NCBI GenBank assembly: GCA_014378345.1
Contig: JACMNW010000388.1
Coordinates: 1-14,328, forward strand
DNA length: 14,328 bases
Origin: Pseudorhodobacter sp.
Lineage (GTDB): Bacteria > Pseudomonadota > Alphaproteobacteria > Rhodobacterales > Rhodobacteraceae
Reading direction: 5' to 3'
The position numbers and the translations under genes are program-made. Below are positions 7,047-13,559 of this stretch, one piece after another (the first letter of the stretch is position 1; each line of letters opens with the position of its first letter). Below the pieces are notes generated by a model that was not told the DNA's origin, ran no database searches, and worked only from the letters and a program-made list of their open reading frames with translations.

Positions 7047-7201
7047 CCAAGTCTCTCTTTTGCGGGACGCCCAAAGCGCTATCCGTTTGATGTCAAAGGC
7101 AGTGGCTTTACACACCACAGCACGTTAATCAGCCTTCAGAAAACATGGGGCATTTTGCAGGATGTGCAACCCATACACTGCTGTTTGGCAAGGACGACCC
7201 G

Positions 7202-7345
7202 ATGAGCAACCGCACGCACTTTATTCTTGCCGTGATCATTGTTGCTTTGATTTTAGTGGACGTATCGTTCAACGCCGCGAATGCGACAACTTTTTTGCTG
7301 AGAAAGCTGGTCGATTTGATTGATTATGTGGCGTTTTGGCGCTGA
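7202..7345 (+). CDS. 47-residue single-pass membrane protein upstream of gap
   Basis: The product begins MSNRTHFILAVIIVALILVD and continues through an Asn/Ala-rich part to FLLRKLVDLIDYVAFWR. A hydrophobic helix at about 7-22 is followed by an amphipathic second half with a basic RK pair and an aromatic C-terminus. AAGGA at 7190-7194, 7 bases upstream, fixes the ATG at 7202; an upstream in-frame ATG at 7145 has no such site. It ends 118 bp before gap on the same strand. I recall similar short proteins before gap in related bacteria, which supports it being real, but its function is unknown. It might sit at the inner membrane near glycolytic enzymes, which is speculation. Confidence 0.72.
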   Translation: MSNRTHFILAVIIVALILVDVSFNAANATTFLLRKLVDLIDYVAFWR

Positions 7346-7463
7346 CCGGGCCAAGTTACGGTTGAAATTTCTGCTGGTCTGATAACCCTAGCGCAAGAAT
7401 TCATCGCCGGATTCGTCTGGTGTTCATTATGCCTGTAAATGGCTTGAAAAAAGGAAATGTAGC

Positions 7464-8465
7464 ATGACCGTCAAAGTGGCCATCAACGGCTTTGGCCGTA
7501 TTGGGCGTAACGTCTTGCGCGCGATAATCGAATCGGGGCGGACCGATATTGAGGTGGTCGCGATCAATGATCTGGGGCCGGTAGAAACCAATGCGCATTT
7601 GCTGCGGTTTGATTCCGTGCATGGCCGGTTTCCGGGGGTGGTGAAAACCACGGCGACCACAATTGATGCCGGGCGTGGGCCGATTGAAGTGTCGGCGATC
7701 CGCAACCCAGCAGACCTGCCGTGGAAGCATGTCGATATCGTGTTGGAATGCACGGGCATTTTCACCGACAAAGACAAGGCCGTGGTGCATTTGGAAAATG
7801 GTGCGAGCCGGGTTTTGGTATCGGCCCCTTCGACTGGCGCGGATAAAACGATTGTTTTTGGTGTGAACGACAATACCCTTACCGCCGCCGATCTGATTGT
7901 ATCCAACGCGTCCTGTACAACGAATTGCCTGTCACCCGTGGCGCAGGTTCTGCACCAATCCGTGGGTATCACGCGGGGGTTCATGACCACGATCCACAGC
8001 TATACGGGTGACCAGCCAACGCTGGATACGATGCACAAGGATTTGTACCGGGGTCGGGCTGCAGCGTTGTCGATGATCCCAACATCAACCGGCGCTGCCA
8101 AGGCCGTGGGTCTGGTTCTGCCGGAATTAAAGGGCAAGCTGGACGGCGTGGCCATTCGGGTGCCAACGCCAAACGTATCGGTGGTCGATCTGGTGTTCGA
8201 GGCAAGCCGTGCGACGACAGTAGAAGAAATCAATGAGGCTATTCGTGCTGCCGCAAATGGCCGCCTAAAGGGTATTCTGGGCTTCACCGATCAACCGAAT
8301 GTCAGTTCAGACTTCAACCACGATCCGCATTCCAGCATCTTCCATATGGACCAGACCAAGGTGATGGATGGCACCATGGTGCGAATTCTGGCGTGGTATG
8401 ATAACGAATGGGGCTTCTCAAACCGCATGGCTGATACGGCTGTGGCGATGGGCAAGCTGATCTGA
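7464..8465 (+). CDS. gap: Type I glyceraldehyde-3-phosphate dehydrogenase
   Basis: Cytoplasmic GAPDH interconverts glyceraldehyde-3-phosphate and 1,3-bisphosphoglycerate in glycolysis/gluconeogenesis. The 333-residue protein has the N-terminal Rossmann motif INGFGRIGR (7-15), the active-site SNASCTTNCL with catalytic Cys151, His178 in TTIHSYTGDQ, the S-loop HKDLYRGRAAALSMIPTSTG (191-210), and WYDNEWGFSNRM near the end. N35-D36 after the second beta strand keeps the acidic residue expected of NAD preference, so an NAD-dependent GapA-like role is favoured, though NADP use cannot be excluded by eye. The start ATG has AAAGGA about 8 bases upstream. It ends just before a strong intrinsic terminator. 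Confidence 0.96.
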   Translation: MTVKVAINGFGRIGRNVLRAIIESGRTDIEVVAINDLGPVETNAHLLRFDSVHGRFPGVVKTTATTIDAGRGPIEVSAIRNPADLPWKHVDIVLECTGIFTDKDKAVVHLENGASRVLVSAPSTGADKTIVFGVNDNTLTAADLIVSNASCTTNCLSPVAQVLHQSVGITRGFMTTIHSYTGDQPTLDTMHKDLYRGRAAALSMIPTSTGAAKAVGLVLPELKGKLDGVAIRVPTPNVSVVDLVFEASRATTVEEINEAIRAAANGRLKGILGFTDQPNVSSDFNHDPHSSIFHMDQTKVMDGTMVRILAWYDNEWGFSNRMADTAVAMGKLI

Positions 8466-8486
8466 TTATCGTGAAAATTCAAAGAT

Positions 8487-8513
8487 AATGGCGCATTTAT
8501 GCGCCATTTTTTT
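8487..8513 (+). terminator. Intrinsic terminator of gap
   Basis: AATGGCGCA (8487-8495) pairs perfectly with TGCGCCATT (8500-8508) over a 4-base loop, with seven T residues at 8507-8513. It begins 21 bases after the gap stop, a textbook rho-independent terminator. Confidence 0.92.
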
Positions 8514-8560
8514 ATAGATCGCTATGCACCCGACGCATAGCCGCACCGCAGCATTGGTCA

Positions 8561-8588
8561 TTGTAGCAGTAAGCAGCTTTCCCTAAAT
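8561..8588 (+). promoter_or_regulatory. Weak candidate promoter upstream of the DUF1127 gene
   Basis: TTGTAG (8561-8566) and CTAAAT (8583-8588) lie 16 bases apart in the 130-bp gap between the gap terminator and the DUF1127 gene. Because a strong terminator precedes it, this gene must have its own promoter. The match to a housekeeping consensus is poor, and an alternative sigma factor such as an RpoH-type factor is equally possible. Confidence 0.25.
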
Positions 8589-8643
8589 CCGTGACAAGCG
8601 AGAAGAACAAGCCGACACTCGCGGATGAAGAAGGAAAAGTAAG

Positions 8644-8814
8644 ATGACAAATGTATTCGTAATGCTGAAAGACGCCGCCCGCAATTATGCGATGTACCGC
8701 ACCACACGCGATGAGATTGCAAATATGCCGCTGGATGTGGCCTTGGACCTTGGGATTTACCGTGGAGATGCAGACCGCATTGCACGCGAAGCTGTTTACG
8801 GCAAAGCCGCGTAA
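8644..8814 (+). CDS. DUF1127 small protein
   Basis: A 56-residue protein with the DUF1127 (YjiS-like) pattern: YRTTRDEIANMPLDVALDLG (residues 17-36), then IYRGDADRIAREAVYG at the end. DUF1127 proteins of alphaproteobacteria are arginine-rich, short and stress-linked; some (for example CcaF1 in Rhodobacter sphaeroides) bind RNA and affect RNA turnover. This one has six arginines. AAGGA at 8631-8635 lies 8 bases before the ATG. It stands alone between the gap terminator and a second hairpin (8844-8861), convergent with coaD, so it is probably a monocistronic, separately regulated gene. RNA binding here is inferred from the family. Confidence 0.88.
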   Translation: MTNVFVMLKDAARNYAMYRTTRDEIANMPLDVALDLGIYRGDADRIAREAVYGKAA

Positions 8815-8843
8815 CTGCTTTCTAGCCTGAGGAACGACGATTT

Positions 8844-8864
8844 GGGGGCCTTCAGGCCCCCTTT
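8844..8864 (+). terminator. Hairpin ending the DUF1127 transcript, overlapping the coaD 3' end
   Basis: GGGGGCC (8844-8850) pairs with GGCCCCC (8855-8861) across a 4-base loop, TTCA, followed by TTT on the + strand. The loop contains the complement of the coaD stop codon (8852-8854). The T-run is short and only on the + strand, so it most likely serves the DUF1127 gene. Confidence 0.7.
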
Positions 8865-9361
8865 GCATGCCCGGCGTAGCGCGCCTTCAAGGCGTCGACG
8901 ACAGGCGGGGTTACGAATTTCGACACATCCCCACCCAACCGCGCAATTTCTTTCACCAGCTTTGACGCAATGGCCTGACGGCGCGCATCGGCCATCATGA
9001 ACACCGTCTCGATGGATGCATCCAGCGCGCGGTTCATGCCAACCATCTGAAATTCATATTCAAAGTCGGCAACGGCGCGCAGGCCGCGCACAATGATCGT
9101 GGCCCCAACATCGCGAGCGCAGTCTATCAGCAGATTTTCAAATGGGTGCACAACAATCTCGCCCCCGGTTTTGGCAACGATACCTGCACATTCCGCCTTT
9201 ATCATCGCGACACGTTCTTCGAGGGTAAACAAAGGCCCTTTGTCACGGTTGATTGCCACGCCGATCACCAAGCGATCGACCAACGCCATTGCCCGTTGAA
9301 TGATGTCTACATGCCCCAGAGTCACCGGATCAAATGTGCCAGGATAAAGACCAATGCGCAT
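8852..9361 (-). CDS. coaD: Phosphopantetheine adenylyltransferase
   Basis: CoaD joins 4'-phosphopantetheine and ATP to make dephospho-CoA, the penultimate step of CoA synthesis, in the cytoplasm. The 169-residue product has the nucleotidyltransferase motif YPGTFDPVTLGH (6-17; the T-x-G-H form of HxGH), FENLLIDCARD, the block IIVRGLRAVADFEYEFQM (conserved RGLR), and the terminal element AIASKLVKEIA that corresponds to the ISSxxVKE motif. The start is the ATG at 9361, giving MRIGLYPG; a TTG at 9373 would add four residues. Only a G-rich run precedes it as a ribosome site. Its stop lies in the loop of a hairpin belonging to the opposite-strand gene. Confidence 0.96.
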   Translation of the reverse strand: MRIGLYPGTFDPVTLGHVDIIQRAMALVDRLVIGVAINRDKGPLFTLEERVAMIKAECAGIVAKTGGEIVVHPFENLLIDCARDVGATIIVRGLRAVADFEYEFQMVGMNRALDASIETVFMMADARRQAIASKLVKEIARLGGDVSKFVTPPVVDALKARYAGHAKGA

Positions 9362-9433
9362 GAAGCCCCCCAAAGCCTGTTACACGGGTGACGCAACAAT
9401 ATTGCGCGCACCATTGCAAGGCCCAATGGCCTA

Positions 9434-9868
9434 TCAAAAGCCTTTGATCATGCCTTCCAGCGCGTCTTTATCGGCTGAAAGCTCCATCAGGCGTGCCTTT
9501 ACCACATCGCCTATCGAAATCAGGCCGACCATCTGATCGCCGTCCATCACCGGCATATGGCGAAAGCGGCCGTCGGTCATCTTTTGCAAAACATCATCGG
9601 TGCGGTCGTGACGCGTGCAAGAGACGATTTTGCTGGTCATAATGCTGTCAACGATATCGCCAAGGCAAGCAGGCCCGTGTTTACCCAGTTCGCGCACCAC
9701 ATCGCGTTCTGACAGAATGCCTGCCACATGGCGGCCATCGGGCGATACAATCAATGCCCCGATACGGCGCGCAGACAGCATTTCGGCAGCCTTGCCGACC
9801 GTGGTGCCGGGTGCGACTGTGATCACCCCATCATCGGATTTGGATTTCAGGATTTGGCTGACAAGCAT
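9434..9868 (-). CDS. Protein with two CBS domains
   Basis: A 144-residue cytoplasmic protein made only of a tandem CBS pair (Bateman module), which binds adenosine nucleotides or related ligands and usually regulates a partner. The first CBS spans about 10-65 with AAEMLSARRIGALIVSPDG and GILSERDVVREL; the second spans about 75-130 with DVLQKMTDGRFRHMPVMDGD and GLISIGDVVKARL. The conserved GILSERD and GLISIGD ends are seen in both repeats. A strong GAGGAGG lies 5 bases before the ATG at 9868. Its partner is unknown. It is 47 bp after the LysR gene on the same strand and could share its transcript, but its strong ribosome site would also allow independent expression. Confidence 0.93.
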   Translation of the reverse strand: MLVSQILKSKSDDGVITVAPGTTVGKAAEMLSARRIGALIVSPDGRHVAGILSERDVVRELGKHGPACLGDIVDSIMTSKIVSCTRHDRTDDVLQKMTDGRFRHMPVMDGDQMVGLISIGDVVKARLMELSADKDALEGMIKGF

Positions 9869-9915
9869 GGTGGCCTCCTCTACTTACCCGACGGTCTGCC
9901 GAGACGGCAAGTCTG

Positions 9916-10803
9916 TCAAGACAAAGCTTCAAGCCTTTGAACTTCCCTGCGGATACCGTCTGCCAATCGGCTGGCAAACCGGTTCAGACGATCTGCCCGT
10001 GCATCATCGGCGTGGCGGATCAGCCAAAAGGCGCGGGTCAGATGAACCGTGTCAGGCAGCACCTTGATCAGTTCCGGAGCAGAGGGAAGCGCAAAATCAT
10101 GTACCACGCCAACCCCTGCCCCTTGACGCAACCAGTTGAGTTGCACCGAAACGGAGTTTGAGGCCAGCGGCACCGCCCCTGCCCCAATTTGGGACAGGTA
10201 ATCGAGTTCTTTGTCAAAGATCATATCCGGGATGTAGCCGATAAGACGGTGGGCGTTCAGCTGCGACAAATCGGTTATTGCGGGGTGGCTGGCCAGATAA
10301 TCGCGGCTGGCGGCAAGATGCAGTTGATAATCAGTCAGTTTTTGCACGGTCAGGCGGCCCGCCTCTGGGCGCGAGACGGCGATGGCAAGATCAGCCTCGC
10401 GTTTTGACAGATTGAAGACGCGAGGAAGCGCCACGATCTGCGCCTCCAGCCCCGGATTTTCGTCGCAGATGGCGGCAAGCACTTGTGGCAGCAGGTAATT
10501 GGCGCAGCCATCTGGCGCGCCGATGCGAATTTGCCCGGTCAGCCCTTCGGGGCCAGATAGCGCTTCGCGCGCGCCAACCATGGCAGTTTCGGCCCGTTCT
10601 GCATGCGGGATCAGGCCAGTGCCTTGGTCTGTTAGAGTGTATCCCTGTGGCGATTTGATGAAAAGCCGTGCGCCGATCGTGTCTTCAAGCCGGGCAATGC
10701 GGCGGCCAACCGTGGCGGGATCAAGCATAAGCCGCTTGCCCGCGCCCGATAGGGATTCAGACCGCGCAACAGCCAGAAACACTCGAAGATCATCCCAATC
10801 CAT
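9916..10803 (-). CDS. LysR-family transcriptional regulator, divergent from mmsA
   Basis: A 295-residue DNA-binding regulator. The N-terminal winged helix-turn-helix is seen in MDWDDLRVFLAVARSESLSG, GKRLMLDPATVGRRIARLED and IGARLFIKSPQGYTLTDQG (residues about 1-60), the typical LysR layout. A linker helix and an effector-binding domain follow (GQIRIGAPDG from about residue 89). No key residue appears lost. The gene is divergent from mmsA with a 97-bp spacer that contains a perfect palindrome, so control of mmsA and autoregulation are likely; the inducer may be a valine-pathway intermediate, which is inference. A small hairpin (TGCCG, AGA, CGGCA at 9897-9909) lies just past its stop but without a T-run. 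Confidence 0.94.
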   Translation of the reverse strand: MDWDDLRVFLAVARSESLSGAGKRLMLDPATVGRRIARLEDTIGARLFIKSPQGYTLTDQGTGLIPHAERAETAMVGAREALSGPEGLTGQIRIGAPDGCANYLLPQVLAAICDENPGLEAQIVALPRVFNLSKREADLAIAVSRPEAGRLTVQKLTDYQLHLAASRDYLASHPAITDLSQLNAHRLIGYIPDMIFDKELDYLSQIGAGAVPLASNSVSVQLNWLRQGAGVGVVHDFALPSAPELIKVLPDTVHLTRAFWLIRHADDARADRLNRFASRLADGIRREVQRLEALS

Positions 10804-10811
10804 GTCTCACC

Positions 10812-10825
10812 TTGCAAATTTGCAA
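10812..10825. promoter_or_regulatory. Palindromic candidate LysR operator between lysR and mmsA
   Basis: TTGCAAATTTGCAA is a perfect 14-bp palindrome that fits the T-N11-A form of LysR boxes, with a further TTGCAA half-site at 10862-10867, closer to mmsA. It lies 8 bases before the lysR start codon, a position compatible with autoregulation. Binding is inferred. Confidence 0.55.
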
Positions 10826-10900
10826 AACTCTTTTGAAATATTGCCTCTGTTTCCAGCGTTTTTGCAAGGGTAGGATATGTGTAACAATGGGAGAATTGCG

Positions 10901-12400
10901 ATGAAAGAAATCGGTCACTGGATCAACGGCAAAATGGTTGCGGGCACGTCGGGCAAGTTTGCCGATGTGTTCAACCCGGCCACGGGCGAAGTGCAAGCGC
11001 GGGTGGCGCTAGCGTCGGTTGCCGAACTTGACGCGGCGGTTGCCGATGCCGCAATTGCGCAGGTTAAATGGGGGGCCACCAACCCACAGCGCCGCGCGCG
11101 CGTGATGATGGAAATGGTACGCCTGTTGAACCGGGATATGGATGCGCTGGCGGAAGCGTTATCTTCTGAACACGGCAAAACCATTCCCGATGCAAAGGGC
11201 GATATTCAGCGCGGGCTGGAAGTGATCGAATATTGCATCGGCGCGCCGCAAATGTTGAAGGGCGAATTTACGGATAGCGCTGGCCCCGGCATTGATATGT
11301 ATTCCATGCGCCAACCTTTGGGTGTGGCGGCGGGGATCACTCCCTTTAATTTTCCTGCGATGATACCCATGTGGAAAATGGGGCCAGCGCTGGCTTGTGG
11401 CAACGCGTTTATCCTGAAACCATCTGAGCGCGCGCCAACCGTGCCGTTGATGCTGGCCGCTTTGATGAAAGAGGCTGGCCTGCCCGACGGTGTCCTGCAG
11501 GTGATTAACGGCGATAAAGTGTCGGTGGATGCGATTTTGGACAACCCGACCATTGCCGGGATTGGTTTTGTGGGGTCAACCCCGATTGCCGAATACATCT
11601 ACGGCCGTGGCTGTTCGAACGGCAAGCGCGTGCAGTGTTTTGGCGGTGCCAAAAACCACATGATCATCATGCCCGACGCCGATCTTGATCTGGCGGCGGA
11701 TGCGTTGGTGGGCGCTGGTTACGGTGCGGCGGGCGAGCGGTGCATGGCAATCTCGGTAGCCGTGCCTGTTGGTGAAGAAACCGCCAACGCGTTAATTGAA
11801 AAGCTGATCCCGCGGATCGAAAAGTTGAAGGTGGGTCCTTACACCAGCGGCAATGATGTGGATTACGGGCCTGTGGTCACGGCAGCGGCCAAGGCGAACA
11901 TCCTGCGATTGGTGGAGTCTGGCGTGGCGGACGGCGCGAAACTGGTTGTTGATGGGCGCGGGTTCAAGTTGCAGGGCTATGAAGATGGGTTTTTTGTCGG
12001 GCCACATCTGTTTGACCATGTAACTACGGATATGGAGATTTACCGGAAAGAGATTTTTGGACCGGTCCTAAGCGTAATGCGCGCAACGACTTATGAAGAA
12101 GCCTTGGGTTACGCGATGGACAATGAATACGGCAATGGTACAGCGATTTATACCCGCGATGGCGATACCGCGCGTGATTTTGCCAACCGGATCAATGTGG
12201 GGATGATTGGTATCAACGTGCCAATTCCGGTGCCACTGGCGTATCACACCTTTGGCGGCTGGAAAAAATCATCCTTCGGCGATTTGAACCAGCATGGGCC
12301 GGATAGTTTCCGGTTCTACACCCGCACCAAAACCATCACAGCGCGTTGGCCGTCGGGTATTAAAGAAGGTGCCAGCCTGAACTTCAAACCGATGGAGTGA
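10901..12400 (+). CDS. mmsA: CoA-acylating methylmalonate-semialdehyde dehydrogenase
   Basis: NAD- and CoA-dependent enzyme of valine (and possibly inositol or thymine) catabolism that converts methylmalonate semialdehyde to propionyl-CoA, or malonate semialdehyde to acetyl-CoA. The 499-residue protein begins GHWINGKMVAGTSG, with GITPFNFPAMIPMW (145-158), LKPSERAP, GFVGSTPIAEYIY and the active site GAAGERCMAIS (275-285, catalytic Cys281). The general-base glutamate of ordinary aldehyde dehydrogenases is replaced by Asn252 in GGAKNHMIIMPDAD, the hallmark of the MMSDH class. The ATG at 10901 has GGGAG (10889-10893) 7 bases upstream; the earlier ATG at 10877 is less suitable. It is divergent from a LysR gene and ends before a strong terminator. 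No other valine-pathway gene is visible here. Confidence 0.95.
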   Translation: MKEIGHWINGKMVAGTSGKFADVFNPATGEVQARVALASVAELDAAVADAAIAQVKWGATNPQRRARVMMEMVRLLNRDMDALAEALSSEHGKTIPDAKGDIQRGLEVIEYCIGAPQMLKGEFTDSAGPGIDMYSMRQPLGVAAGITPFNFPAMIPMWKMGPALACGNAFILKPSERAPTVPLMLAALMKEAGLPDGVLQVINGDKVSVDAILDNPTIAGIGFVGSTPIAEYIYGRGCSNGKRVQCFGGAKNHMIIMPDADLDLAADALVGAGYGAAGERCMAISVAVPVGEETANALIEKLIPRIEKLKVGPYTSGNDVDYGPVVTAAAKANILRLVESGVADGAKLVVDGRGFKLQGYEDGFFVGPHLFDHVTTDMEIYRKEIFGPVLSVMRATTYEEALGYAMDNEYGNGTAIYTRDGDTARDFANRINVGMIGINVPIPVPLAYHTFGGWKKSSFGDLNQHGPDSFRFYTRTKTITARWPSGIKEGASLNFKPME

Positions 12401-12426
12401 GCCATCCGTTCACCAAAAGCAAAAAT

Positions 12427-12456
12427 AAAAGAGAGGGGCAAGCCCCTCTCTTTTTT
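12427..12456. terminator. Terminator after mmsA, usable from both strands
   Basis: AAAAGAGAGGGGC (12427-12439) pairs with GCCCCTCTCTTTT (12442-12454), with T-runs on one side and A-runs on the other. It begins 26 bases after the mmsA stop and also lies 24 bases past the stop of the converging gene at 12480, so it probably ends both transcripts. Confidence 0.9.
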
Positions 12457-12479
12457 AGTATCAGGTCAACCTGGATTGG

Positions 12480-13064
12480 TCAGGCTGCTTTACGTTTGCG
12501 GCGCAGGGCAGCAAGACCGCCCAAACCACCAAGAAGCATCAGACCAGCCGCTGGGACTGGCACTGGTGCTGGTGCGCTGTAATAGACCGACGCATGGGTC
12601 AGCTGTTTGCCTGTAGCTGCGCAAACACCTGCCTTATTGCAACGATCTTTTGTAACACTCCACGTGCCAGAAAGGCTGGCAGTTGCGTCGGACAACAAGA
12701 ACGCGCCATAGAGATACTGCGATTTAAGCACTATCATGACCGAGCCCAATCTAGTGAAGGTCGCCAGCGACCAGGAACCAGATGCAGTTTTAGCTTTCGG
12801 CGCGTTCGAGAATTGAACAGCACCGTCACCTAATCCGTCAACAGTCGCATCACCAAGGATCCAACCTGTCTTGTCAAACAGGCTTATGTCCTGTGCCACA
12901 ATACCAGTCTTTTTGTTAAGGTCGTCACCCGCCATACACTGGGCTCCGCTTGCGCCACTCAGCGTGAAGTTCACGCCGTTAATAGAACAAGTAGCAGCCG
13001 ACGCCGATGTCGCTAGACACAGGGCACCAACGATACTTGCAATACTTAGTTTTAAACTCATCAT
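12480..13064 (-). CDS. Secreted protein with VPLPA-CTERM-type sorting domain
   Basis: A 194-residue exported protein. Residues 1-23 form a signal peptide (SIASIVGALCLATSASA, then ATCSING). The central region has no family I recognise; it is rich in Ser, Gly, Ala and Thr with Cys pairs (ATC26, AQC; later DRCNKAGVC), typical of beta-rich surface proteins. The C-terminus has the sorting tripartite form: PVPVPAAGLMLLGGLGGL, then a basic RRKRKAA end, matching the VPLPA-CTERM (PEP-CTERM-like) group of Rhodobacteraceae, which are processed by an exosortase encoded elsewhere. No exosortase lies in this window. Two adjacent ATG codons (13064, 13061) follow GAGG; either fits. The minus-strand frame extends upstream to 13151 without a good start. 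The gene looks more AT-rich than its neighbours. Confidence 0.83.
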   Translation of the reverse strand: MMSLKLSIASIVGALCLATSASAATCSINGVNFTLSGASGAQCMAGDDLNKKTGIVAQDISLFDKTGWILGDATVDGLGDGAVQFSNAPKAKTASGSWSLATFTRLGSVMIVLKSQYLYGAFLLSDATASLSGTWSVTKDRCNKAGVCAATGKQLTHASVYYSAPAPVPVPAAGLMLLGGLGGLAALRRKRKAA

Positions 13065-13559
13065 AAACACCTCGTCTAATTTTTGCCTCACCATTGCCAT
13101 ATATAGCATTTCTTGGTGTTCAAGCGAGCGTATTTTGCGGTTTCGGCACAATTACAATCTGCGCGTGTATTATCTCGCGGCAGATCGCCCGACCAAGCCT
13201 ATTTCGTACCCGAAAACGGCATTTTCTCCAAGCCAAGCGCGCAATTAGTCACTCAGAAGACACAATGATTGCTTACAAAATCGGCCATGTCGCGCAGAAC
13301 TCCGCTTGCCGCAAATGAAATTCTTGACAAAAAATTGTTGACTGTTGCTCAGCTGGAATTAATCAACGGCTTTTCGGCTTAATTCTTACAACTTGGTTTC
13401 AATTGCGAATCTGTCTCTGGATACTTTTTGTCAGGATATCGTGGCGATTCAAGCGACCACCAGACACTGACGCAATCGGCACAAGATCCTGCGATTCCAT
13501 TGCCGTTATGGCACCGGACCGTTAGACGATGAACTCGGAACTGCTTGCAAGGATCGTCT
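13065..13559. other. Gene-free, AT-rich intergenic region of about 500 bp
   Basis: No ORF with a plausible ribosome site and family resemblance is seen here. It separates two divergent genes, so both promoters should be inside. TTGACA (13324-13329) and TTGACT (13338-13343) form a tandem pair of -35-like boxes 14 bases apart on the + strand, but neither has a convincing -10. A 7-bp inverted repeat (GAATTAA at 13356-13362, TTAATTC at 13379-13385) follows. No tRNA or known RNA was recognised. The region is visibly more AT-rich than the coding parts of the window. Confidence 0.5.
13100..13108 (-). promoter_or_regulatory. Weak extended -10 candidate for the CTERM gene
   Basis: On the minus strand TGCTATATA lies 36 bases before the start codon, an extended -10-like form. 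No convincing -35 accompanies it, so this is a weak call. Confidence 0.3.

Noticed and set aside
9411..9429. CCATTG/CAATGG hairpin between the CBS gene and coaD as a terminator
   Set aside because: Short 6-bp stem with no T-run on either strand; more likely incidental.
13265..13318. 17-codon ORF (ATG to TGA) in the AT-rich intergenic region
   Set aside because: No Shine-Dalgarno sequence and no distinctive composition; chance ORFs of this size are expected.
13500..13545. tRNA-like string around GTTAGACGATG
   Set aside because: No acceptor stem, T-loop (GGTTCGAATCC-like) or cloverleaf could be assembled around it.
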